From Agroathelia rolfsii (Eukaryota > Basidiomycota > Agaricomycetes > Amylocorticiales > Amylocorticiaceae): a stretch of DNA of 64,000 bases. Shown piece after piece: positions 10,190-21,379 of the stretch. The notes under the pieces were generated by a model. The model was not told where the DNA came from and did no database searches. It saw only the letters and a list, made by a program, of their open reading frames with translations. A program made the translations under genes and the position numbers. Each line of letters begins with the position of its first letter. Positions within the stretch are counted from its first letter, which is position 1. The DNA lies in assembly GCA_018343915.1 (NCBI GenBank), contig JABRWF010000001.1, forward strand, positions 5,146,001-5,210,000, written 5' to 3'.

Positions 10190-13100
10190 TTAAGAAAGAA
10201 AAGTTGGGAAATGATAAGTAAGTTTACTTGTAGAGGGATTCATACCTCGGGTATGGATCCTCGAGTCCTGAAAATCAGAGATGAAGAGGTTGCTAGTAGG
10301 GGAAAACACCATCGATGTAACTAGATCAGTATGAGCTTGAAGTGGACTGCCAATCGGCCAACTCATGTGAGTATCCCAGACCCGAACAATCCTATCATCT
10401 GAGCCAGAGATGACGAATTTGCCATCAGGCGAGAATCCCACCGATCTAACCCAATCGATGTGACCTTGGAATGAATAACCAATTGGCTGGCCTGTACAGG
10501 CATCCCAGACCCAAATAGTTTTGTCGTAAGAGCCAGAGACGATGAGTTTGCCATCAGGCGAGAACCCCACTAATGTAACGTGGCCGGTGTGACCTTGGGG
10601 TGGATGATTAACTAGCTGACTTGTATGGGTGTCCCAGACCCAAACAGTTTTATCATAAGAGCCGGAGACAACGAGCTCGCCATTGGGCAAGAATCCCACC
10701 GATGTAACCCAATGGGTGTGACCTTGGAATGGATGACCAACTGGCTGGCCTGTGTGGGCGTTCCAGACCCAAACAGTTCTGTCATATGAGCCAGAGACGA
10801 CAAGTTTGCCATCAGGCAAGAATACTACTGCATTAACACTCGCTGAGGTTTTGATTTGCAATAGCATCGATGCCCATTCAATAGATCGTCCACCATCTGA
10901 TGCCACTCGGATCCCGCCTGGGTAGTGGCCGGCATAAATGTTATACAGTGGTGAATTTCGAGGGATCAAGCTAATTGACGACAAATAGATGTGTGGTGCA
11001 CTCATCTCCATCATTCCACCATATGCCCGTACGTATTGTATAGCATCGTCTACAAGCAATTCAACTTTCTTGTCCGACATATTTTTCTGCGAATCTTTTT
11101 CAGTATCTTTATGCTTTTGATTATCAGCTTTTCGTACCTTAATCCACATCTGCAGTGCTAACAGCTCAATCAATGCTCGTGAGATGTTTTTCAGTAAGCT
11201 CAGAGCTTCGAGCCAGAAAAGAAGCTTCTCCACCAAAAGTTCACGAATCGATGCAAACATTTCCTCGTCGCCTTTGCACCCGCTCAGATGTTCTGCGAAG
11301 TATTGGCATCCATATGCTAGATGCTCTGGGATCTCCTTTTGGATTTGCTTTGGTAGGGTTTGTACGTCTTGATTGCGGAGGTATGACGTTTTCTCGCTGG
11401 TTCCATACAGATCTTTCAGCACCTTGGTATACAATTCATCAAGCTTATCCAGACGAGCATCTGTCTAGTCGTTGCGAAGATAGACATAGCACTCTTCTGG
11501 ATCAACACCAAATTCCACTGCGCCTCTAATGAAGCTGCATGCAACAAAAGCCCACTGAAACAGGTGCTCTGCACGCGAGATGATCAGATCCACTGGTTTC
11601 TTTTTGAACTTCTCCATCAATGCATTTTCTTGCGATAAGTCTGCGTCAACGTAGCGGCGAATATCGTTATCTACTAAAGCTTGTTCGACTTTATTCAGGT
11701 CTTTCGAAACGACCCAGGGCTTGTTTGCGAATGCCCCTTTGATGTCTTCTTCGGGACGCGATGTGATCAAAAATCGAAAACATCCGTGGCTATTCAGCTC
11801 GCTAAGCCGACCAAGCGTTTGCAGGAGTTGTATTTGGCCTTCTTTAGAACCGCTTTCATCCAACGCATCGATTACGACCAAGATGGGGCCCATAGGATCA
11901 AACTCGGCTGCCGGTTTCAACATGAAGTTATCGAATTGTTCCCTAACATTAGGGGTCTTTCGTAGTCGTCGTGATCCTTTTGCGACCTTCACAAGAGACT
12001 CTTTCCACTCGGGATATATATCCGCTAGCTCGCGCAATAGAATGCTGAACATCTGATCCAGTCCTGAATTGCTTTGCTTCGATGCGTCGAAGAAGTACCA
12101 AACGCAGCGCCGTACATCCTGGAACCGTTGAGCGATCGTCGAAGCAATCGCTGACTTTCCGCACCCAGCGATGCCGTGGAGCCAACATACGCATGGCTCT
12201 GGCTCATCGGGGGATGTAGGTGAATAGTTGATCCACTCGACGATGTCTGCTATAATCGTCTCACGGGTTCTAAGCAGGCATTGCTTAGCAAGACGTTGCT
12301 CCGATGCAAAAGCCATGTCATCGATTATTTGTTCCCCACCTAGGCTCTATAAGCATACGGGAACAGTAGATTAGAAGACTTCCTACGTATTTCCTCCGCT
12401 ACGGCTAATGTTCGATGAACAACAATCTCAATCTGGACCGAGCTATTGTCTTGAAAACATGTCTTGAGTTCTTTGAACTTGTCGATGTATTTTTTCACAA
12501 TCCCGTCATGATCGCCCGTTACCCCAATTCAACCGCGCCCGACTTGGAGACTGTCAGTCAATCAGCCGAAAAACCCAGAAAAAAAACAACTCACGAGATC
12601 CATGGGAATTGTAGCTACGAATGAACCATGCGCAGTCATACGTTTGCTGAAGCATCTTTTTAACGATTTCCTTGCGATTCTCTCCGAGATCATCAGTTCG
12701 TATTTGATTGATGAGATCCACGAAATCATATGCGGCGTTCATAGCATCGAGAAGCCCTAGGATTGTCTTGTCTCTTTCCATTTGTTCCTGGATAGCCTAT
12801 ATGTATAAATCATGACTAAACGTTATAGCATTTCATATTCATGAGCGTACCTTGAGAGCGGGCGACAAAACTAACCAAACTATTTGAGTGTGGGGATGAA
12901 ACTAAAAAAATACAGACACAGGAACAATTAGAGCCAAATTCAAAAATGGATGAGTGAAGACTCACCTTGGCTGTCTTGTCCCCAATCTTGGTCAATATCC
13001 CCACTCTCTTCATCAATGACTTCAAAGGCTCAGCCATTTTCCCAGTATTATCGATCGTTTCATCCCCTTCAGCCAAAAGTTCCAGGGTGTCTTCTATCTT

Positions 13101-13758
13101 GGCCGCTTTCTTAACTCTGCTGGTACTAACGCCCGCCAGTTGCATTTGCGTGCGCACCGATTCCGATCCATCGGGGTAATTCAAGCGTGTGATCGTGAAG
13201 CTGATGGTGCCAGCCTTGAAATATTTCTTTGCTCTCCAAACAAGAGGTTGCTCATTGAAACCTATGCGAGAATAAATACCATCAGCAAGTATTCCAAAAA
13301 CCAATGGGAATAGATAGGTCCCACTTTTTGTATTTTTTAGCGATCTCGATCAGCGACATCAGCTTGCCGATTGCCTCTGGTTTACCAGCCCGGGGTTGAT
13401 TGACGACCCAAATCGAGAGTTGCCATTGCCCTCCCCCATCAAGATCGCCATTGTATTATAAGCTTTGGAGAATAGGCGCAGCGAATCAATAACTGACAAG
13501 TTCAAGGGCTCGTCCCATGAAGGGCTGTCTGACGGCCGGGCCAGATACGTGCGTCGGGTGACTCCTGCGATAGTAGCCACCATATAGAAAGCTCCCAAGC
13601 GCTTTATGACCCCTCCCACGCGAGGAAGGCCACTGCAAGACATATCTGTACATTTGCGCGACATGTCAGTAATTGTAGCTTGACATGACATGATTGAAGG
13701 GGCAAGCCGCACCTGAGATGCGCAAACTGTATTTCTGAGCATTTGAGGTCGACTGCAT
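10190..13758 (-). pseudogene. C2-like / NACHT / WD40 STAND protein, disrupted
   Basis: Minus strand. ATG at 13758 (MQSTSNAQKYSLRIS), intron, then a C2-like exon from 13645 (AGVTRRTYLA, DSPSWDEPL). Further exons include FNEQPLVWRA, FHPHTQIVWLVLSPALKAIQ and a helical KKYIDKFKELKTCF segment. The NACHT domain starts near 12316, with Walker A HGIAGCGKSA, Walker B ILVVIDALDE and sensor LITSRPEED. WD40 repeats with near-identical 43-residue units follow (about 10850-10330; repeated VSGSYDKTVWVWD). Breaks: in-frame TAG at 11465-11467 between NACHT and the repeats; a frame change near 13450; no stop-free join near 12560-12590; loss of WD sequence after about 10330. Intact relatives are NLR-like receptors with signalling or incompatibility roles. 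Here the gene is probably dead, although the NACHT ORF alone is open for 283 residues. Confidence 0.82.
10330..10850 (-). repeat. Near-identical WD40 repeat units (about 129 bp each)
   Basis: Four to five in-frame units of about 43 codons, each reading GHTxxVxxVGFxPxGxLVVSGSYD-type sequence followed by the VWVWD strand. DNA similarity between units is high, as in fungal NACHT-WD40 genes, whose repeats recombine. Part of the pseudogene at 10190-13758. Confidence 0.85.
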
Positions 13759-15117
13759 GATGGTGGAGAAACTAGAGGCGACGAACTCCTATGATGATGG
13801 GGAACAGTACGTGGCAGAAGAGTTTGATGTGTAGAAGCTGATAGGCGCCCTTGGTACCACCTACCCTGAACCAAATGTCTGTATCTTTAATGCTGATTTA
13901 GTAGGTTCCACACACTATCTGGGTCTTGAACAGTACGATTGTCGAGACAAAGCTCCGAAAATTACCTTTGTGCATTGATTATTGGCTGCCCGAAGTCAAT
14001 AAAGTTGTTATTATACACTCAGCAGAGACATCTTTGCTATCCGTTATTCAAAAGCCGTTATTTGGCTATCGTCTGGACAGTGAGTTCAACCCCAACAAGT
14101 CGCCAATACTACACTCAGGCTGGATACGGTTAGTGCCAGCGGGGACCGAGTGAACTTCAGTTAGACTCAGAATATCTTTGATGTGGATAAATTTGAGTGA
14201 ATGTCAGGTTCAACTTGGAGTTCAACTCGGACTCGGACTCTGATCCGGCGTGGCGGGCGCAGTGCTGAAATCACTGTTGACAAGATAGTTGCTTCCGATG
14301 CTTTGTTCATGGGTGCTTTACATACTCCGAGGCCAATGTCGGCATAAAGGCCCGCGCGTCCCGGTGCTGGTCTGGCTCTCTCTTTCTCTGCTCATTCACT
14401 CTCTTCATACTCGCCTTCTGCAGCTTCTTGTTCTCCTGGACCGTATCTTATACTCCCAGATGTCAACCTCCAATTTTAACCCAATACTCTCCTTTGACGT
14501 CTTTTCCGCTCTTTTTGATTTCCTTCTCTATCTAATTGAACACCGTTGCCACATGTACCTTCATTCCCGTATTGAATGTTTCTCTATGCAACCCTCTTAT
14601 CCACACAGCAGATCAAGGCTATATAAACTATAGAAGAGACACGACCTTATGAAAACAAGCATGCACCTCGCAAGTCCACAGCTTGACACGCTAACTACCT
14701 ATTCCTTTTTACTCAGCGTAGCCTGGTAGTCAACCACAGGAGCTGGACCTGTCAGGCCAATTCCACCCACTCATCTCGATTTCCCCACGTGTCTCTATCC
14801 GGTCGAGCTTGGAAGGCGCTGCGCACCTTCGCCGCACTCGCGTGATCTCTGATCTTGGTCTCTCTCTTACTACTATTCAACACTCTACTACGGGCCAAAG
14901 ACGACACGTTGACTCCATTTCCACTTTTCTGCTATACTAATGATGCGTTCAGCTCTGATTTTAAATCAAGGCCACCGCACTCGACTTGGACTCGGACGGT
15001 TCCACCGTAGATATGAAAAGAGCTTCTCTGGGAGTAATACTCATGCTACACTACTCTGTCAAACCCACTATGGCTAAGAAGGAAAATTCACAAGTGACAC
15101 AGCTGCTACCAATAATG
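13759..15117. other. Intergenic, no gene recognised
   Basis: Mixed composition with pyrimidine-rich stretches (about 14370-14560). No ORF with family resemblance and no convincing exon chain. Confidence 0.5.
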
Positions 15118-17430
15118 GACCTAATTTTATGCTAGTACTACTAATGAGCATCCCACAAGTTGGATGTTGACATGTTGGCATAATTCCGGGCTTACACCCC
15201 ATACACACCGCTCTCCGACTCATACCGCTACAAAAAATTGATTTGCTTTATACCTGCCTTTGTTCTTTACATATTCACAACAAAGCTCGTCACCCTTGTA
15301 TCACCTGGGTCCCATTATCCATCCAGACGGATGAATAGTCATCACAATTCCCAGTTGCTTTATACTCAGTTCACAAATATAATATATTCCGCAGCGATAT
15401 GAACAAAATTTGGGTATAACGAAAATGATTCTTTAATGCATTTGATGCTTTAAAAAGCTGCCAGAATCAAGATGTGAAGCCGGCAATAATACCGTCGTAA
15501 GCTGGCTTCTTTACTAGGTTCTCATCCCACGGGCACGCCGCCCCATATCCAGCTACAGAATATGTATCAATCAGCCTTGAAATCACTTCTCAATTGATAA
15601 GTGCATTGCTTACAGAATGTCGATGGCACCCAGCTGTACAGGTCGGTATAATCCCAGATCGTCACACCGATGCAGCCAGAGACTGCGTTACATGCCGAGA
15701 TGACTGTCTCGTAATCCGACTTTTGTTGTTCAAGCAAGGCAGCCGTCTCCGGAAGCTCCATGCGAATGTCCAACTCTGTAATGGCGATCTCGATACCCAG
15801 CGCTGTGAATGCTTCCATGTTCGTTTGCAGAGTGCTTGGAACCTCGCCGACGATAAAGTGGCCTATTTCACGAACAACTCAGTCGACTCAAAGCACACAG
15901 TCCGGAGTTGGTGGACCTACATTGGAAGCCGACGCCGTCAATCGCCGTTCCGTTGGCCTGCAGCTCCTTGACCAAGTTCATCATAGCGGTAGCCTTGGCT
16001 CCGGAGTATTCGATGTTATAGTCATTGATATACAGCTAAACATATCGATTTCATCAGCCTACATTTCTTCGAGGGAATATAAATCGTCGCACCTTGGTAT
16101 TCGGGTCTGCAGCCCGTGCCGCATTGAGTGCCAACGCGACAAAGCTAACACCCAATGTGTCGTAGAACACATCAGAACGCCACGTCCCATCGTCGTTGAA
16201 AGGCTCGTTAATAACATCCCAGCTGTCTGTTTTTTTTTAAAAAAAAAAATAGTAATCATTGATGCATGAATAAGATCATGAAAACCAATTGCATACAACT
16301 GATAACACGGATTAGTCTCATTGAATGCAAGGTGTGAGATGTTCAAGTAGTGACATACATTTTCCCAGCCCAGTGGCCAACGATGGTGCTGCAATGATTC
16401 ACAACAACCGCTGACAGCTCGGACGCCGTCCAGTCGGTATCAGTCACCCAAGACGGCAGCTGGTTATACCACACGCAGTTATGTCCGCGCATTTTCTGGC
16501 CATTGGCCTCTGCCAAGTCAACAATCTGGTCGCCGCCTGTGAAGTCGAATGTTCCTTGCTCTGGCTCAGTCGCATCCTGAATCGCGTGTCAAACAAAGCC
16601 AAATCCTTGTTTCATAGAAGACTCCTTACCCATTTCATGCTGTTAGCCGGGGTAAGCTGGGCAAAGTAGTTCGTGTCATTCAAGATGGCAACATAAGCCG
16701 AGTTCGTCAGCTCAGGGTTGTCCGTTGCTGAGCCAAAGTACACTTTTCCAGCTGCTTTGGCCACTACGGCTGAGTACTGAGTAGAAGTCGATCCTGGCAA
16801 GGAGGTGGAGGTGGTAGCAGTAGTTGCAAGTTCCTGGACTGCAGAGCAGGCCACGGTAGATGCAAATGCCAAGAGTGACAACCAGTTGGTATGAACCATG
16901 GTGAATTAAGCGATGATGGTGAGGATGAATGCTCCATTTTGACGCGTTTATAGATATCTTCATGAGCGGGCATAGTGATAAACGAGTGATAGGTTTATAC
17001 GGGGATTTCACACGAGTATTTCACCCGAGAAAGTAACAGCTTGAAGGGATGCAGGTCGTCGCAAAGAGATGCGTCGACCCATGGGACTGACTGGCGGGAC
17101 TATTATTTTCATACCCTTTTTCCAACACAGGACGCTGATCTTAGGGGGTGACGAGGAATTAGAGGCAATAAATTCCTGAACTATGCTGGAGATGCATGAA
17201 ATTAAATTTCTAAAAATTACTCGTTGCCAGCAAAACGATGGCCCCATGAACACACCGTGGTGGATACCGTGTAACATACAGAAGGTCACGTTTCGGAAGA
17301 TCTCCAGGTTGTCGGGCCGGCGGTCTATAGCCGGGCGAGCCGGCGGCAATTATAAAGGGTCGTTGCGCAGTGTTCCGTGTAGTCAAATCCAAATAAGCTT
17401 CTTCTGTCTGCGCATTTGGACCGTGATGGT
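15118..17430 (+). repeat. Segmental direct duplication, copy 2 (xylanase B segment)
   Basis: Same orientation as copy 1, offset by about 9.72 kb across the coding region. It includes promoter-proximal DNA and the 3' flank. Small indels distinguish the two promoters (for example, copy 2 has lost short blocks around 17310-17370). The duplicated segment flanks the broken NACHT-WD40 gene. Confidence 0.85.
15467..16899 (-). CDS. Endo-1,4-beta-xylanase, glycoside hydrolase family 10 (copy B)
   Basis: Six exons, minus strand: 16899-16630, 16576-16359, 16222-16093, 16035-15921, 15862-15614, 15552-15467. Each exon is the same length as its copy-A counterpart (total 1068 nt, 355 residues). It has a signal peptide, Ser/Thr linker, acid/base Glu in WDVINEP and nucleophile Glu in ITELDI. 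Coding differences from copy A are few (for example, the N-terminal QELATT instead of QKRATT). The intron before WDVINEP has an 8-T/10-A tract instead of copy A's 15 T. No CBM1. This is a recent paralogue of copy A made by segmental duplication, and both frames are intact, so both could be expressed. A TATA-like element lies near 16947-16953. Confidence 0.92.
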
Positions 17431-18129
17431 TGCGCTGCCGGTAGCCCTATCTGAGTTAAGGCAGTTGTTCAAGCTCATGTTCAGGCAACAGATAATATTA
17501 CAAAAGGTCCGGGGACCCCTCTGCTGGAGCAAATGAGCCACCGTTGACAACACGGCAGGGGATTTCGGATTCAAGATTCGACTCGGAACCTCTCATCTTT
17601 ATGGAGCTTCATTCTCCACCCCAGAGCTCGCTCCCTCCTTATACATAGCACCAAACTCATTCATTGAAAAATTTTCATATTATAGTCATTAAAACTTGAA
17701 GTAGCCCCAATATGAGCCGCTTTCTGCCAAGGCACGCAGGCATTAAGTGGTGTCTTTGGCCTCCCAATGCCGGGGCGACCATACCTCGCACTGGCAGCAC
17801 AGGCTGTCATCAATATCATGATTGCTGTATACCGTGACATCGCTCAAAACTAACAACGGACGCTGTAGGTCATGCTTATACTATCGCCTCCTTCTGTTCC
17901 TATTTACCCGCATGTTGCTGTCAACGCTCACTTTTAGAGGCAACCATCATGGATTGTACTATTCATATATTTTTTCGGACGAACACGATACAGGTAACAG
18001 CGGCGGTCCGCTCTTACGCAGTTTTCATAGCAGGTTGGTGTACGGTGTTTCCATGCACGGGACTTAACAGGCGGAAAATCACCGCTAAATTATTCCTTTC
18101 TTCCATTTATATTCATGTTGAAAGCCGAC
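17431..18129. other. Intergenic between divergent xylanases B and C
   Basis: No gene recognised. This is the shared upstream space of two divergently oriented GH10 genes (starts at 16899 minus and 18199 plus), so regulatory sites are expected, but I could not name any with confidence other than the TATA box at 18130. Confidence 0.5.
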
Positions 18130-18137
18130 TATAAATA
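18130..18137 (+). promoter_or_regulatory. TATA box (TATAAATA) of xylanase C
   Basis: Consensus TATAAATA about 62 bp upstream of the ATG at 18199. Confidence 0.55.
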
Positions 18138-18198
18138 CAAGAGGATTCATCGATACCATTTCTTCAAGACATCCCACTGTTTGTAGAGCGAAGTCACC

Positions 18199-20015
18199 AT
18201 GTCTCTTCTTCGCTGGTCCCCGTTGTTTGCACTGGTTGCCGTTGTTGCTGCTCAAAATGCCGCCTATGAACAATGCGAGTAAAGCTTGCAAGACATCGCT
18301 CAGCATTGAATTGATCCATCTTCGTTCTTTAGGTGGTGGTGAAAACTGGACGGGTGCTACTACTTGCGTATCTGGTGTGTCTTCCTAAAATACATACTCG
18401 TTAATAATCACAAACCATTTTTTTTCTTTTGGTAAGGCCACGTATGCACCGAAGAAAATAGCCACTACTCTCAGGTAAGCTTCAATAATTATTCGATTTG
18501 TTTATGACTGATGGAGCTTATCTCGTGTGATGCTTACAGTGCTTACCCGTATGTTTTTGGAAAATAATATGCGATACGCTGTCGCTCAGTGAAGTTAATG
18601 TATCAGGAATCGACATCTGCTACTACAACAATTCCTTCGAAGAGGGCCACCGCTGCTAGCACAACTTCCCTTCCTGGGTCAACGTCTACTGGTTACTCGA
18701 ACACGCTAGCTAAAGCAGCGGGAAAGAAATACTTCGGATCTGCGACAGACAATGACGAACTCACCAATACGGCTTACACTACTATCTTGAATAACACTGG
18801 ATACTTTGGCCAGCTTAGCCCCGAGAACAGCATGAAATGGGTGAGTGTGTCCATTATTTCAAGTAATGTGAAGTTTTTTATCGTGTTATATGCCCTTCAT
18901 AGGATGCTACTGAGCCTGAGCAAGGCGTCTTCGACTTCTCTGGTGGAGACCAGATCGTCGAGTGGGCGGAAGGTAACGGTCAATTAATGCGTGGCCACAA
19001 TTGTGTCTGGTCTAGCCAACTTCCAAGCTGGGTTACGGCTGGAAATTTCGACGCCACAGAACTGGCTGCTATTGTTGTCAACCACTGTTCCACTATCGTT
19101 GGTCACTGGGCTGGAAAAATGTACGTTTTTTATATCACAATCTACATATATTTCTGTATTCGATACTGACACTACTTTGGCATTAGTTGTATGTCTCCAT
19201 TTCCACAAAATAATTCAATCTCCTATGAGCACGAATTAATGTGATTTATATCTTCTCAGACAGCTGGGACATCATCAACGAGCCTTTGAACTACGATGGA
19301 ACTTTCAGCGCTGATGTCTTCTACAACACGCTTGGTGTCAGCTACATCTCCTTGGCCCTGAACGCTGCGCGCGCTGCGGATCCCAAGGCTAAGGTTTGGC
19401 ATCTTTTGATTTATAGTTATAAAATTCGTGATGCTTACTGCACATACAACAGCTTTACATCAACGACTACGGTATCGAGTCCTTGGGCGCTAAGTCCACT
19501 GGTATGGTGAATCTTGTTAAGGAACTTATTGCCAACGGCACTGCGATTGATGGCATTGGTTTCGAGAGTGAGTATGATTCAATATTAAGCTTGTTTGGCA
19601 CTTGTCTTATCTATATCCGAAGGTCACTTCAGTGTTGGAGAGGTTCCGACAACGATTGCAGCGAGCATGGAGCAATTCACAGCTCTTGGCCTCGAAGTTG
19701 CCGTTACCGAGCTCGACATCGCTATGACGCTTCCTGAGACTGCAGCTCTTCTTGAGCAACAGAAGACAGACTACGATACCGTCATCTCTGCATGCCGCTC
19801 TGTTGCCGGCTGTGTTGGTGTCACTATATGGGACTACACCGATCTGTACAGCTGGATTCCTGGGGCTGACCGTACGTACACGCTTCTTCGGACTGGGGCT
19901 TGCAACAACCTAACGGTATATTTTTATAGCTGGACACGGAGCTGCATGTCCGTGGGATGCGAACCTTGTCAAGAAGCCTGCCTATGACGGTATCATTGCT
20001 GGCTGGACTTCGTAA
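18199..20015 (+). CDS. GH10 endo-1,4-beta-xylanase with N-terminal CBM1 (copy C), first splice site aberrant
   Basis: Ten exons: 18199-18277, 18333-18374, 18437-18474, 18540-18548, 18607-18840, 18903-19120, 19264-19393, 19453-19567, 19623-19871, 19930-20015 (1200 nt, 399 residues if the first junction is taken as frame requires). Signal peptide (about 1-18), then a fungal cellulose-binding module (about 23-56; [14 protein letters not shown] and SHYSQCLP) encoded by four tiny exons, one only 9 nt. A Ser/Thr linker precedes the GH10 barrel (acid/base about E213 in WDIINEP, nucleophile about E318 in VTELDI). The problem is the first donor. Frame needs exon 1 to end at 18277, but the GT lies at 18279, and using it gives an immediate TGA. 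Either the gene is recently inactivated, splices unusually, or the assembly has a 1-nt error. Catalytic exons match copies A and B in length. Confidence 0.85.
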
Positions 20016-21374
20016 GGCACGCGTTATTTAGTTGGATATCTACTAGTATTGCATTTGATATATCGGGCTTGTTAAAAATGGATATCTTAGTTCTTTCTTA
20101 CTCTCCTTTGGGTGAGATTAACTGCTGATTTAAAGTGAGAGGAACCAGCTTAGTCATTGTTCATTCAAGTTGCATATTCTTGCAAGGTAACAAACACATT
20201 CTCATAAACCTTGCAAGCCGTCAATAACCTTGCAATGGTCTGGTCTTTGGCATTGTTTGATGGGCTGGCTGGTCTATATGCAGAGAGTAGCGGCAGCAGT
20301 AGATGGGAGGAAAGCGCGAAGCACTTTTCAAACCCCGGCCGGATAGAAACCTGTGGGGAGAGGTGAGCAGCGCTTCCCGTAGTGCAGGAATGCATCGACG
20401 CATCGTGCGAGCATCGATCCCCACAGCATCTAGGAGATGTAGTCCTTAGATGGTGGTTGCTACTAGCCTACCAGGGTTATCAGGCAGCCATGCCATTATC
20501 TCAATGCATATAGAAATTGGGCGTGAATTAGCGCACAGCTATGATGCCCTCTCACTAGGCACAAATAAATTGCAGTAAAGCCCAGAGTGTATAGGCATGG
20601 GTAAGAAATGGTAATTTAGCTATAGTATGAAATACTGGGCATATGTTCGGCAGCAGCGAAACCCAGCAATAAATGCATGGGCGGGAATGGCGAGTGTAGC
20701 CCTAGTATGGAATACCATGGGCACACGCCTGGGAATGATGCGGGAATACAGCCATGGTAGTATTGGTACCAGGCGCAAAAACAGCAGCAGCAGCAGCAGC
20801 AGTACCCGGATTTGGGGACAGGGAAAGGCATTATAGATGCCTCATCACACAGAGTGAATCTTCAAGCAAATTCTGGTATTTCAAGCTCAAGGTGTGAGTG
20901 CGTTGAAAATGCGAGAGCCAGCGGTGGATGCTGGCGGTTCCAGAAAAAGAGGGACGCGAGTTGCCAGCCCCAATGCGCACGCCAACTTCGAAGACACCGT
21001 TTAATACTGGCGTCGTGCCTCCTTTGGCAGAAAGCATACACATTGCAAACAATACATTACCATAGTCCTACAATATGAATAGAACTGTCTTCTCGTATAC
21101 TAAGTAGTACAGGTAATACAAATAATTTTGTAAATTTTATGGTGCCCAGTAAGCTGTTATGGGCTATGCAAAATCATTGTTAAGATACTATCATCTTGTA
21201 TAACACATGAGTTGTTTTTGTACTCTTGTAATAACCATCAGATTACTCTAGAATGTGTTTCATAAGCATGATGCCTATATACTAATTTTAAAATTAGTGG
21301 TGCTTTAGTATTAAGAAACAAAAAATATTATCTTGGCAACACTCATGGCTACTTTGGAAGCCTCTAATTCATCT
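20016..21374. other. Intergenic, no gene recognised
   Basis: AT-rich, with a short (CAG)n run at about 20781-20802 and some palindromic-looking 'atagtatg/catactat' sequence near 20620-20710. No credible coding chain. Confidence 0.5.
20781..20802 (+). repeat. (CAG)n microsatellite
   Basis: About seven consecutive CAG/AGC triplets, not inside a recognisable gene. Confidence 0.8.
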
Positions 21375-21379
21375 TTTTC

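Noticed and set aside
10330..10850. CRISPR-like regular repeats
   Set aside because: The units are in-frame WD40 repeats of about 129 bp without unique spacers.
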